Source: Bradyrhizobium archetypum
GTDB taxonomy: Bacteria > Pseudomonadota > Alphaproteobacteria > Rhizobiales > Xanthobacteraceae
Length of the DNA stretch: 64,000 bases
Assembly (NCBI RefSeq): GCF_013114835.1
Contig: NZ_JAAVLW010000002.1
Location: 124,001 to 188,000, forward strand
Direction: 5' to 3'
The notes under the pieces are model-generated. The model was not told the origin of the DNA, searched no databases, and saw nothing but the letters and a program-made list of their open reading frames with translations. Shown here piece by piece: positions 17,776 to 28,257 of this stretch. A program made the position numbers and the translations under genes. How positions within the stretch are numbered: position 1 is the first letter of the stretch; every line of letters starts with the position of its first letter.

Positions 17776-19176
17776 ATGTCCAATGCCAAGGTCCAGCCGG
17801 TCCTCGATCACATCGACGCCGATTTCGACAACAGCCTCGAGCGGCTGTTCGCGCTGTTGCGGATCAAGTCGATCTCGGCCGACCCGGCCTTCGCCGACGA
17901 TTGCAAGGCGGCCGCTGATCATCTGGCGAAGGATATCGCGACGCTCGGCTTCAAGGCCGAGGTGAGGCCGACGGCGGGACATCCCGCGATCGTCGCCAAG
18001 CTCAATGGCAGCACCGACGGCCGGCCGCACGTCTTGTTCTACGGCCACTATGACGTGCAGCCGGTCGATCCGCTCAATCTGTGGCACCGGCCGCCGTTCG
18101 AGCCCGTCGTCACCGACCATGCCGATGGCCGCAAGATCATCGTGGCGCGCGGCGCGGAGGACGACAAGGGACAGTTGATGACCTTCGTCGAGGCCTGCCG
18201 CGCCTGGAAGAAGGTCACGGGATCGCTCCCGGTCGATGTCACGATCCTGATCGAAGGCGAAGAAGAAGTTGGCTCGAAGAATTTCGTGCCGTTTATCGAG
18301 GCGATCAAGGATGAGTTGAAGGCCGACTTCGCGCTGGTCTGCGACACCGGCATGTGGGACCCGGACACGCCCGCCATCACAACCTCGCTGCGCGGCTTGA
18401 TGTATGACGAGGTCACCATCAAGGCTGCCAACCGCGACTTGCATTCCGGTGTGTTCGGCGGCGGCGCACGCAACCCGATCCGCGTGCTGACCAACATCCT
18501 CGGCGGCCTGTTTGACGACAACGGCCGCATCACCATTCCCGGCTTCTACGACGGCGTGAAGGATCTGCCGCCGGATGTCTTGGCGCAGTGGAAGAATCTG
18601 AACCTCACGCCTGAGTCGTTCCTTAAGCCAATCGGTCTCTCGATTCCCGCCGGCGAGAAGGACCGCCTGTTGATCGAGCAAGTGTCCTCGCGTCCGACCT
18701 GCGACATCAACGGCATCATCGGCGGCTATACCGGCGAGGGCTCGAAAACCGTGATCCCGGCGGAAGCTTCCGCGAAGATCTCCTTCCGTCTGGTCGAAGG
18801 CCAGGACCCGCAGAAGATCAAGAAGGCGTTCCGCGACTATGTCACCGCGCGGCTTCCGGGCGACTGCACGGCCGTCTTCACCGAGCACTCCAGCGGGGCG
18901 GCCATCGCGCTCGACTGGAACATGAAGCCGCTGGCGGCTGCCAAGCGCGCGCTGACCGAGGAATGGGGCAAGGAGGCGCTGCTGGTCGGCTCCGGCGCCT
19001 CGATTCCGATCGTCGCGGATTTCAAGCGTACGCTCGGCCTCGACAGCCTGCTGATCGGTTTCGGTCTCGATGACGACAACATCCATTCGCCGAACGAAAA
19101 GTACGATCTCAAGAGCTATCACAAGGGCATCCGCTCCTGGGCGCGGATTTTGGGAGCGCTCGCGGAGACGAAGTAG
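17776..19176 (+). CDS. M20-family metallodipeptidase
   Basis: The 466-residue di-zinc peptidase shows the M20 ligands in order: His and Asp in FYGHYDVQPVDP, the bridging Asp in ARGAEDDKGQL, the general-base/ligand pair in EGEEEVGS, Asp in VCDTGMWDPD, and the C-terminal His in DDNIHSPNEKYD. The inserted dimerisation domain (DLHSGVFGGGARNP) is present. It matches cytosolic dipeptidases acting on small peptides; exact specificity is not readable. It sits 6 bp behind the GT87 gene and ends in front of a strong hairpin terminator at 19194-19221. Confidence 0.92.
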   Translation: MSNAKVQPVLDHIDADFDNSLERLFALLRIKSISADPAFADDCKAAADHLAKDIATLGFKAEVRPTAGHPAIVAKLNGSTDGRPHVLFYGHYDVQPVDPLNLWHRPPFEPVVTDHADGRKIIVARGAEDDKGQLMTFVEACRAWKKVTGSLPVDVTILIEGEEEVGSKNFVPFIEAIKDELKADFALVCDTGMWDPDTPAITTSLRGLMYDEVTIKAANRDLHSGVFGGGARNPIRVLTNILGGLFDDNGRITIPGFYDGVKDLPPDVLAQWKNLNLTPESFLKPIGLSIPAGEKDRLLIEQVSSRPTCDINGIIGGYTGEGSKTVIPAEASAKISFRLVEGQDPQKIKKAFRDYVTARLPGDCTAVFTEHSSGAAIALDWNMKPLAAAKRALTEEWGKEALLVGSGASIPIVADFKRTLGLDSLLIGFGLDDDNIHSPNEKYDLKSYHKGIRSWARILGALAETK

Positions 19177-19193
19177 CCACCCTATGCAAACAA

Positions 19194-19221
19194 AAACGCC
19201 GCCCGGGATTGGGCGGCGTTT
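19194..19221 (+). terminator. Rho-independent terminator after the M20 peptidase gene
   Basis: AAACGCCGCCC (19194-19204) and GGGCGGCGTTT (19211-19221) form a perfect 11-bp stem with a 6-base loop; the 3' side ends in TTT and the 5' side is preceded by an A-run, so it could act in both directions between convergent genes. Confidence 0.85.
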
Positions 19222-19291
19222 GGATTTCTAACGTGTAGAGGTATACGGTCGGCATTTTAGCACATCCACGCGACGCGTCCACCCCCGCACC

Positions 19292-20275
19292 TCACTCGAC
19301 CGGATAGGGCCCCTCGCGAAAAGCGCGGTTGTGATAGCCTTTGCTGCCGACTTGGCGCGCCAGTGGGCTACGGATGTCTTCGCCCGCCTTGAGCCGAGCG
19401 ATCAGCGCGCGAAAATCGTGGCGCGGCCGCCATCCGAGTTCGATGCGCGCCCGCTCATTGTCGTAGACGCGATCGATGCCTGGCACCATTGTCCAGCCGC
19501 GGTGAGCAAATTCGGCCTCATAGTCCGGCACGTAGCGGCGGACGACCCGCGGCGCGTTGTTGCGCAGTTCGGCAGTGTCCCGGCGTGAGAATGGCGTGGT
19601 CGCGCTGATGATGTATTTCGCAAAGCTGGCCGATGGCGCGTGCCGGGCCGCGAGCAGGTGCGCGCTGACGACGTCCTCGATATCGACGCGGCGATAGAGA
19701 AACTCGTTGGCCTTGATGTTGGCGTCAGCGTACGTCTCGCGTATCGCGCCGTTGTCGTCCTCTTCGGGAAAGAAACGCGAGGTGCGCAGCACGATGGTGC
19801 GAAGCGAATGATTGCGCGCAAACAGCTGGCAGAGATCCTCCGCAGCCGCCTTGGTGACGCCGTAGATATTCTTCGACACCGCCGTGACATCTTCGGTGAT
19901 CCAGGCCGCCGGCGCGCCCGGCGGTGGCACCAGCGCGTCGCCAAAGACGCTTGTGGTGCTGGTGTAGACGAACGCCGCGGCGCCGGCCGCCGCGGCTTCC
20001 TCGAGTAGCGTGAGCGTGCCTGAAATGTTGACGTCGATGAAGTCCTGACGGCTGTGGGTCGCCACATGCGGCTTGTGCAACGTCGCGGCGTGCAGCACGG
20101 TCCTGATGTGCTTCATGCAACGGTGCACGAAAGCGCGGTCGGTGATGGAGCCTACCTGGTGCGTAAATGCGCCCGGTAGAACATCGATGCCGATGGCTTC
20201 GCGCCGCTGCGCCTGCAGCGTCCGCATCAGCGCCTCGCCCAAATGGCCGGAACTGCCGGTCACCAACACCGTCAC
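19292..20275 (-). CDS. NAD(P)-dependent epimerase/dehydratase (extended SDR)
   Basis: The 327-residue Rossmann protein opens with VLVTGSSGHLGEAL (dinucleotide-binding GxxGxxG), has the acidic residue after beta-2 (IGIDVLPG), VLHAATLHKP, and the catalytic Ser/Thr-Tyr-Lys set as VYTSTTSVFG and the YGVTKAAAEDL segment. This fits nucleotide-sugar epimerases/dehydratases. The substrate is not identifiable. The start is GTG at 20275 with an AGAAGG element about ten bases upstream. A GT39-like glycosyltransferase lies 187 bp upstream on the same strand, so a role in surface polysaccharide is possible but unproven. Confidence 0.85.
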   Translation of the reverse strand: MTVLVTGSSGHLGEALMRTLQAQRREAIGIDVLPGAFTHQVGSITDRAFVHRCMKHIRTVLHAATLHKPHVATHSRQDFIDVNISGTLTLLEEAAAAGAAAFVYTSTTSVFGDALVPPPGAPAAWITEDVTAVSKNIYGVTKAAAEDLCQLFARNHSLRTIVLRTSRFFPEEDDNGAIRETYADANIKANEFLYRRVDIEDVVSAHLLAARHAPSASFAKYIISATTPFSRRDTAELRNNAPRVVRRYVPDYEAEFAHRGWTMVPGIDRVYDNERARIELGWRPRHDFRALIARLKAGEDIRSPLARQVGSKGYHNRAFREGPYPVE

Positions 20276-20462
20276 GCCGCCACAACCTTCTACGCGTCGC
20301 GTCCGTCATGCCGGCGGGAACCTGCCGCAGGTGAGCTTCGGCTGGCGATGCGGAGCGCCTTCTTAAGGAAAATGGTTGATCGTCGAGCCGAACCTAGCCC
20401 TGTGCCGAACGGGCGGCAAGGCGATGATCCTGCGCGGCAGTCATGCCATCGCAGCTAGCTCA

Positions 20463-22112
20463 TTAGGGCGCAGGAATCGCCAGCAGCGTCGAGATGGCGC
20501 GGCCGCGGATATCATAGACGCGCGCAAACACGACATCGTCGCGCTTGATTTCCACCATGACTGGCGCGGTGAGGCCCTTGCAGTAGAACTCGCCGAGTGT
20601 CATCGCGAAGTCGGCGGATTGGCTGTCCCACCCGATCGTGAAGTCGGGGCCGAGCGCTACCTGCGCCGGGCGCTGCGGACCGCACACCGCGACCTTCCAT
20701 TTGCGGCCCAGCGGCGGCACTTCCTGCCGCTCGACCAGCTCTTCGCGCAGACCATCGGAAGCCTGCTTCAGCGCCAGCCCCCAATAGTCCAGCATGAAGT
20801 AGTTGTCGGCGGCGCGAACCGTGCCGGCGATGTGGTTAAAGTGCGTATACTCGTAGGGATGCAGGCGGACCATTTCGCTGAGCGGCAACAGCAGGCCGAA
20901 CGTGAACACTGCCAGTGCGGCGGGCTGCCAGCGACGGTGGTTCTCCTTGAGCCAGCTCATGCTCCAGGCGAACGACACGCCGGCAAGCACGACCATCGGC
21001 GGGATGACGAAAACGAAATGCCGGATGCCATTGTAGAGCGCCGGCCGCTTCACCATGGCGATCACCAGCGGCAATGTCGCCGCCAACGTCAGCATCAGGA
21101 AGACGGTCTTGCGGCGGGCCGCCACGTCCGCGCGCGACAGCGACATCAAGGCGCCAACGATCCCGGCAAGCAGAAGCGCGAGCAGCACTTCGGGAAGCTG
21201 CAGCGCGAACAGCGTCGGCAGGTAGGACCACGGCATATCAGGCACCGAAACCAGCGCGCCGTCGAACATTTCCTTCCAGGGCTTCTCGAAGAAGTGCGAA
21301 AAATAAGTCAACGCCTTGAAGGGATGGTCCGCCTCCATGATCGACCATGGCCACACCAGGCCCATGATCAGGTATCCGACCACGAGGCCGGGCAGCAGTA
21401 CATATACGACATGGGCGAAGCGGCGGATTGCTTCGCGTGGGCCTTGGCTACGAACTTCCTCGATCAGCAGCGGGACGAAGCCCACCATCGCATAGACCAG
21501 CGCCAGCCCGCCGAGAATTCGGCACCCGATCGAGAGGCCGGCGCCGAGGCCGACGATCAGGATGGTTCGCGGCGAGGGCGTAGGATATTCCTCGGCAAGG
21601 CGCACCAGACCCAGGATCAGGATCACCATCGAGACGGCAAACGGCGCGTCCTTCGGGTTCATGAACATGTGGCCGTAGAAGGTCGGGCACAATGCGAGCA
21701 GCAGCAGCGCTGCCAGTCCGGCAAGCGGGCCGCCGACACGCCGCGCCAGCCGCCAGGTCACGGCAAGTCCGATCAGCCCGACGACGGCGCCGAGCAGGCG
21801 CCGCGTTTCAAACAGTTCGAGCGGGATGACCTTGTGCAGCAGGGCTGCCGCCATGTCGAAGCCGCCGCCATACATATAGAGGTTGGCGAAGGACAGCGCG
21901 CCGGTGTCCTTGAAGCCGGAACCGTACATCCTGAGCAGCAGGTCGGCATATTCGGCGTGCGTGTAGTCGTCCCAGCCCAGGCCGTAATCCCGGAAGGTCA
22001 GACCTGCGACGAGGGCGACGACGGCCAGCACGAAGATGGCGAGGTCGTCACAGGTCCGCTCCACCGAGCGCCGCGCGGGCGTATCGAGGGCAGAAGTCGT
22101 GATGGATGACAT
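20463..22112 (-). CDS. GT39/ArnT-like membrane glycosyltransferase
   Basis: This 549-residue polytopic protein has ten or more predicted membrane helices. After the first helix it carries LGWDDYTHAEYADLLLRMYG, matching the acidic first-loop motif of GT-C (PMT/ArnT) enzymes, then LCPTFYGHMFMNPKDAPFAV, also characteristic. A soluble C-terminal domain of about 130 residues (from LKQASDGLREELVERQEV) faces the periplasm in this fold. It would transfer a lipid-linked sugar to a protein, lipid or polysaccharide. The NAD-dependent epimerase lies just downstream in the same orientation. Confidence 0.8.
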   Translation of the reverse strand: MSSITTSALDTPARRSVERTCDDLAIFVLAVVALVAGLTFRDYGLGWDDYTHAEYADLLLRMYGSGFKDTGALSFANLYMYGGGFDMAAALLHKVIPLELFETRRLLGAVVGLIGLAVTWRLARRVGGPLAGLAALLLLALCPTFYGHMFMNPKDAPFAVSMVILILGLVRLAEEYPTPSPRTILIVGLGAGLSIGCRILGGLALVYAMVGFVPLLIEEVRSQGPREAIRRFAHVVYVLLPGLVVGYLIMGLVWPWSIMEADHPFKALTYFSHFFEKPWKEMFDGALVSVPDMPWSYLPTLFALQLPEVLLALLLAGIVGALMSLSRADVAARRKTVFLMLTLAATLPLVIAMVKRPALYNGIRHFVFVIPPMVVLAGVSFAWSMSWLKENHRRWQPAALAVFTFGLLLPLSEMVRLHPYEYTHFNHIAGTVRAADNYFMLDYWGLALKQASDGLREELVERQEVPPLGRKWKVAVCGPQRPAQVALGPDFTIGWDSQSADFAMTLGEFYCKGLTAPVMVEIKRDDVVFARVYDIRGRAISTLLAIPAP

Positions 22113-22454
22113 GGCGATTGGTAACCCAGCGTCCCCTATGGCCCAGCTTGGCTATCGTTGAGCCTCATTCCCCGGGTACCCATATAGCGCAGTTCCATTT
22201 CCAAGTAATTGGGAATTGTGGCGTAAATCCCTGATGCGATGCAACAAAAGGGCAGCAATTGGTAGGCAGTAAAACTACTGTCGGCGGGCTGAACGATACC
22301 TGAATGGCAAGGTTGGTCCGAACGGAGTTCTGCAACCGGGTGACGCCAATTGCGGAACCCGGGCGCAATTGACGTTGGCGGTGCGCACAATATGACGGTA
22401 TCGTGGCGTGGGGCGGCTTGCGAGCGTTTAAGGCGCGGCTGAGGGGTTAGTTCA
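22113..22454. other. Intergenic region between divergent genes
   Basis: These 342 bases separate the minus-strand GT39-like gene from a plus-strand hypothetical gene and hold both promoters. A small inverted repeat CAGTA-AAAC-TACTG lies near 22267. The only open readings have no recognisable content. Confidence 0.4.
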
Positions 22455-23300
22455 ATGATGATTGTGATGTGGGTCGCCGGGATCGGCCTCGTTTTGGCGG
22501 GTCTGCTGGCGATCGGCTCCGGTATCCCGATCAAGGAATTCAGCACCGGCAACACGCTGATCATCGCCGGCGTGATCGCCGTCTGCACCGGCGCGATCAT
22601 GCTGGCGCTCTGGATGACGGTCCGCGAGCTGAAGAACATCGCACGGAAACTCAGTGCAGCCGCGCCTGAAGCGCCCGGCGAGGACACCATGCGGCCGGCG
22701 CTTCCGCTCGGCGCAACGCGGGATTCCGCACCGGCCGCAGGCGGCTTGGCAGCCGCTGAGCAGCCCGCTTCTCCCGGATCATTTTCGCCACCGCCATGGC
22801 AGAACGAAGCTGTTCTGCGCGATCACCCGATCCCGGAGCCGACACACCCCGAGCCCACACCATCGGCTCCGAAGTCGAAGCGCAATTTGCTGTTTTCTTC
22901 GACGTCGCGAAAAGAACGGGAGCGTGCCCAGGGGCGGGCGAGCGAGCCGCTGCCACCGGATCTGTTGTCATCGGACCTTCGCCCCACACCGCCGGTCGAG
23001 CCGGCCGAACCGCCGCGGGCATCGTTCGAAGATGCTTGGCCGAAGGCGGAGCGCGCCAAGGCGGCCGAGCATCCGCTGCAGCGGCACGGTGGCCGGATGC
23101 CTCCGCCGCTCGCAGAGCCCAATGGCGGAACGCCGCGCACCGAGGATCAATCGGCGGTGACGGTGCTGAAGTCGGGCGTTGTCGATGGCATGGCCTATTC
23201 GCTCTATTCCGATGGATCGATCGAGGCACAGATGCCGGAGGGGATGATGCGCTTCGCATCAATCGATGAACTGCGCGCGCATCTCGATCAGCGGTCCTAA
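22455..23300 (+). CDS. Hypothetical inner-membrane protein with proline-rich linker
   Basis: The 281-residue protein has two N-terminal membrane helices (IVMWVAGIGLVLAGLLAIGSG and NTLIIAGVIAVCTGAIMLALW), then a long low-complexity Pro/Ala/Glu-rich cytoplasmic or periplasmic region (about residues 75-230), and a compact C-terminal segment VLKSGVVDGMAYSLYSDGSI that looks like a small conserved domain. I do not recognise a named family. A membrane anchor with a disordered spacer and a terminal domain suggests a scaffold or envelope factor. It precedes mucR by 170 bp in the same direction. Confidence 0.7.
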   Translation: MMIVMWVAGIGLVLAGLLAIGSGIPIKEFSTGNTLIIAGVIAVCTGAIMLALWMTVRELKNIARKLSAAAPEAPGEDTMRPALPLGATRDSAPAAGGLAAAEQPASPGSFSPPPWQNEAVLRDHPIPEPTHPEPTPSAPKSKRNLLFSSTSRKERERAQGRASEPLPPDLLSSDLRPTPPVEPAEPPRASFEDAWPKAERAKAAEHPLQRHGGRMPPPLAEPNGGTPRTEDQSAVTVLKSGVVDGMAYSLYSDGSIEAQMPEGMMRFASIDELRAHLDQRS

Positions 23301-23470
23301 AGACCGGCAATACTTGCTGCGGGAAAATGAAGCGCCCGTTCTTGTCAGTTTCCCGGCACTTCGTTCATATTCGCCAAGTCGTGTCAGATTCCGCTGCTGT
23401 ATAGGCAGGGTTGGATACTGTCCGAACCGCGCGGCCGACAGATGCATTCGTGATTCCAGAAGGTTGAGCC

Positions 23471-23884
23471 ATGACCGATTCCGCCGGCAAAACGCCCGTC
23501 GAACTGACCGCCAATATCGTATCGGCCTATCTCAGCAACAATCCGACCCAGGCCTCGGAAATTCCGAACCTGATCAGTCAGGTCCACGCAGCGCTGATGC
23601 GGGTATCGAGCGGCCGGCCCGAGACGCCACTCGAACCGACCAAGCCGGCCGTGTCGGTGAAGAAGTCGATGACGCCCGAATATCTGGTCTGTCTGGAGGA
23701 CGGCAAGCGCTTCAAGTCGCTGAAGCGCCATCTGCGCACGCAGTACAACATGACGCCGGAGCAATACCGCGACAAATGGGGTCTGCCGCCGGACTACCCT
23801 ATGGTGGCGCCGAACTACGCCGTGGCGCGCTCGCAACTCGCCAAGAAAATGGGTCTTGGCCAGCAGGCGCGGAAGCGGAAATAG
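23471..23884 (+). CDS. mucR: MucR/Ros-family transcriptional regulator
   Basis: The 137-residue protein has the MucR N-terminal oligomerisation region (VELTANIVSAYLSNN, NLISQVHAAL) and the prokaryotic zinc-finger-like DNA-binding domain YLVCLEDGKRFKSLKRHLRT. Cys74, Asp77 and His87 occupy three metal-ligand positions, but the expected second His is replaced (Gln91/Tyr92). MucR proteins silence AT-rich promoters and control exopolysaccharide, motility and cell-cycle genes in rhizobia, and usually regulate themselves. It has its own 170-bp upstream region and is followed by a palindromic repeat. Confidence 0.92.
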   Translation: MTDSAGKTPVELTANIVSAYLSNNPTQASEIPNLISQVHAALMRVSSGRPETPLEPTKPAVSVKKSMTPEYLVCLEDGKRFKSLKRHLRTQYNMTPEQYRDKWGLPPDYPMVAPNYAVARSQLAKKMGLGQQARKRK

Positions 23885-23890
23885 ACCAAA

Positions 23891-23959
23891 GCGTTTTCAA
23901 GCGAAGCATGCCCTCGGACGCGATCCGAGGGTGGGAACCGGTTCGCGTTAAGAAAACGC
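23891..23959. repeat. Rhizobial palindromic intergenic element
   Basis: Outer arms GCGTTTTC (23891-23898) and GAAAACGC (23952-23959) are exact reverse complements, and an inner 8-bp stem CCCTCGGA / TCCGAGGG (23911-23931) sits inside. The nested-palindrome layout is that of REP/RIME-like repeats scattered through rhizobial genomes. It lies between convergent mucR and sufE and could serve as a transcript end. Confidence 0.75.
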
Positions 23960-23979
23960 GTCCAATATAAGCCTATCTA

Positions 23980-24420
23980 TTACGAAGCCGCGGCCAGCGC
24001 CTCGCGTGCGTCGGAGCGGATGCGCTCGACCATCGAGCGCAGGCCGTTGGAACGCTGCGGCGTCAGGTGCTCGCGAAATCCGAATTCATCGAAGACGGCA
24101 AGCGCATCCGTTGCAAGGATCTGCTGCGGCGAGCGGCCGGAATAAAGCGTGAGCAGGATGGCGATCAGGCCGCGCACGATGTGGGCGTCGCTATCGCCCA
24201 GATATTTCAGCCGCGGCTCGCCATTGCCGCTGCGATCGATCTGCTTCGACAGCCAAACCTGGCTGACGCAGCCATTGACCTTGTTCTCGGCGGAATGCTC
24301 GGCCTCCGGCATTGGCTCGAGCGTGCGGCCGAGCTCGATGACATACCGGTAGCGGTCGTCCCATTCCTCCAGCAGCTCGAAATTGTCCCTGATTTCGTCG
24401 ATCGTCATCGTGGCCCGCAT
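23980..24420 (-). CDS. sufE: Cysteine desulfuration protein SufE
   Basis: The 146-residue protein accepts persulfide sulfur from SufS in Fe-S cluster assembly. It has the SufE fold markers: FELLEEWDDRYRYVIELGR near the start, the acceptor Cys51 in VNGCVSQVWL, and GLIAILLTLYSGRSPQQI. The ATG at 24420 follows AAGGAAACGG and is preferred; ATG 24408 is a shorter alternative. No suf operon is nearby, so it is an unlinked copy, as often seen in this group. Confidence 0.93.
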   Translation of the reverse strand: MRATMTIDEIRDNFELLEEWDDRYRYVIELGRTLEPMPEAEHSAENKVNGCVSQVWLSKQIDRSGNGEPRLKYLGDSDAHIVRGLIAILLTLYSGRSPQQILATDALAVFDEFGFREHLTPQRSNGLRSMVERIRSDAREALAAAS

Positions 24421-24491
24421 CCGTTTCCTTAAGGCCCTATATAGGATGCGGATCGAACGAAAGCGACGGAAATGGAACGGGTTCCGCGGCC

Positions 24492-24917
24492 TTATTTTGA
24501 GGCCGACGAGGTCCGTGGCAGCCGCCATTCGATCCCCATGTCGTCCTCCGTCAGCGCGTCGGCGGACGCTGTGGCTGCGACCACGGCATCGACATCGCCA
24601 TCGATCGAACTGGTATGGTCGGGCTTCTTCTCGGGGGTACTGGGTTGCTCGGGCTTTTTGTCGGTGATGATCTTGTACAACTGGCGGGCGCCGTCCTGGG
24701 CGCGCTGGCCGATCGCAGTCGCCGCCTGACCGCCGACCTCGCAGGCCGCCGGCTGCCGCTTGCAGAACTGGCTCATGTCGGAGACGGCGGCGGTCGCGGC
24801 CGATACGGCTTCGGATGCGCCAATCTGCGGCACCTTGTCCGATTCAGGCGTCTTTTCCCTGGGCAACAGCACGAGCACCAGCCCAAGCCAGAATGCCATG
24901 CGAAGTAGAAAAGACAT
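24492..24917 (-). CDS. DUF5330-type small membrane-anchored protein
   Basis: The 141-residue protein starts MSFLLRMAFWLGLVLVLLP, an uncleaved-anchor or signal-like helix, then a region with ASEAVSAATAAVSDMSQFCKRQPAACEVGGQAA carrying two Cys that could form a disulfide in the periplasm, and a disordered acidic C-terminal third. The pattern matches the alphaproteobacterial DUF5330 family as I recall it; its function is unknown. It lies 71 bp upstream of sufE on the same strand and diverges from the DivJ-like kinase. Confidence 0.7.
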   Translation of the reverse strand: MSFLLRMAFWLGLVLVLLPREKTPESDKVPQIGASEAVSAATAAVSDMSQFCKRQPAACEVGGQAATAIGQRAQDGARQLYKIITDKKPEQPSTPEKKPDHTSSIDGDVDAVVAATASADALTEDDMGIEWRLPRTSSASK

Positions 24918-25337
24918 ATCGCGACCCCGGTCATCTTTTGGTTGTACTGCGGTTAACTCGCAGCTTCGTTTCTGACTAACAGTCGTGGATAAATCGTAAG
25001 TGTTTTCGTTGAAGTAAATTCGGCGAAAACTTGCAGAAAATTCCAAAGATTGGATTCGGCGTAAATTTTCGATTGACGGCGCTTGCGTGCAGGAAAGGCA
25101 GCCGCCGGCGACGCATCCACCTTTTCGAAACCATGGATCGGCCGTGCTGGAAACCTGTCGTTCACCATCCGCGCCGAATGGAGGCTGCACGAGGCGCGAA
25201 ACCATCGCGCAGACATGATGTCGGGCACCAATCCGTCGCGCCTTAGTGTTCGCTTAAGTTCGCTCTGACACGGTGGCGTTAAGACAAGGGGGCGTTGTGG
25301 CGCGTCTGTCTGACGAACAAGCCGAAGCGCGAGAGCC
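24918..25337. other. Intergenic region upstream of DivJ-like kinase and DUF5330 gene
   Basis: These 420 bases are relatively AT-rich around 24950-25080 compared with the flanks and must carry two divergent promoters. Single TTAA tetramers occur near 24953, 25254 and 25279, but no pair has the 7-base spacing of a full CtrA site. Open readings inside have no family resemblance. Confidence 0.4.
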
Positions 25338-27141
<1,804 letters not shown>

Positions 27142-27149
<8 letters not shown>

Positions 27150-27879
27150 GCGTATTGACGACGATGACGAGATGCCGCGCCGCCGCCGTCGCGGCGCGAA
27201 AGCGGCTGCGATTGCGGTGGAGGAAGAGCGCAGTCTGGTGATGCGCATCCTCCTGCACAGTCCGAAAGACATGGTCGCGGGCCTGCTCGCCGCCGCCGCG
27301 ATCTGCGCCATCGTCGCCAATGCGCTGTTCCTGCAGGCCGGTCGCCATCCGTCGCCGATGTTCGGCTCGGTCGTGACGCTGTCGGCCCCGCAAGCCGCCG
27401 TCGTGAGCCCGTTGCCGCGTCCGCGCCCGGTCGAACTGACGACAAGATCGATCGACGCCGAACCGCCCGAGATCAGGCCTGTCGAGGTGAGGGGCGCCGA
27501 TCCCAAACATCTCGAGATCAAGAGCGCTGATCCCAAGAATTCGGATTCCAAGAGTTCCGATTCCAGGAACGCCGATCCGATGGCCAATCTGGTGGTCAAG
27601 TCGACAACGCCGCCTCCGGCTGCGCCTGCGAATGTGGCGCGTCCGCCCGCGCCGATACCAGCCACCACGCAAAGCAGCGGTGCGCGTCGCGTGGCGGCGG
27701 TGCAGCGCGCGCTGACCCAATATGGCTATGGTCAGTTGAAGCCGACCGGTGCGGTGGGCTCGGATACCCAGGCGGCGATCGCAAAATTCGAGCGCGATCG
27801 CAAGCTCCCCGTGACCGGCCAGATGTCCGACCGCCTGGTGCGCGAACTCACCGCCATGATCGGCCATCCGATCGACTAG
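27142..27879 (+). CDS. Membrane-anchored peptidoglycan-binding domain protein
   Basis: The 245-residue protein starts at a GTG inside the end of the kinase gene (8-bp overlap), so the two are translationally coupled. A basic, Arg-rich cytoplasmic N-terminus (RRIDDDDEMPRRRRRGAK) precedes one membrane helix (MVAGLLAAAAICAIVANALFL), a Pro/Ser-rich periplasmic linker with a repetitive SADPKNSDSKSSDSRNADP stretch, and a C-terminal PG_binding_1 domain (VAAVQRALTQYGYGQLKPTG, then VTGQMSDRLVREL). It would tie the membrane to the wall next to a cell-cycle-type kinase. Confidence 0.82.
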
Positions 27880-27912
27880 CGTCGGCCCGGCCGCTGGCCT
27901 ATCGTCCGTCAC

Positions 27913-28257
27913 ATGCGATTGAAATCATCCATCTGGGTGGCCGCTTACCTGCGCCGCTGCCAGAATGAGGGAATCTTTGGCGCCGTGCGCAAGCGTGGGG
28001 CGGAGGAGGCGGGGGCGGTATTCGTCAAGGTGGCGCTACTCGACGGCAACGCCATGCTGTATGCCCCCGCGCCGCAGACCGTCTATGACGAGAGTCGCCC
28101 GGCCGAGCGGCTGTTCGCGCCGGCGTCTCCGCAACCGGTGCCGGAACAATCGGTGGAGGAGCGTCTGGCCAAGGAACTCCGTTTCGATCCCGACGCCTGG
28201 ATCGTCGAGACCGAAGACCGCGCCGGGCGGCATTTTCTGGATCTGGCGAAAGGTTAG
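27913..28257 (+). CDS. DUF1491 family protein
   Basis: The 114-residue protein begins MRLKSSIWVAAYLRRCQNEG and ends in AWIVETEDRAGRHFLDLAKG, both ends diagnostic of alphaproteobacterial DUF1491; the middle has GAVFVKVALLDGNAMLYAPAP. The function of the family is unknown. It follows the peptidoglycan-binding gene by 33 bp in the same direction and overlaps the 3' end of the convergent DUF2336 gene by 4 bp. Confidence 0.85.
   Translation: MRLKSSIWVAAYLRRCQNEGIFGAVRKRGAEEAGAVFVKVALLDGNAMLYAPAPQTVYDESRPAERLFAPASPQPVPEQSVEERLAKELRFDPDAWIVETEDRAGRHFLDLAKG

Noticed and set aside
22136..22690. 184-residue minus-strand reading across the 22.1-22.5 kb gap
   Set aside because: Mostly antisense to the hypothetical membrane protein, with no ribosome site and no domain; the gap is better explained as divergent promoters.
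25031..25268. Open readings in the promoter region of the DivJ-like kinase
   Set aside because: Overlapping short frames without domain, signal or ribosome site.
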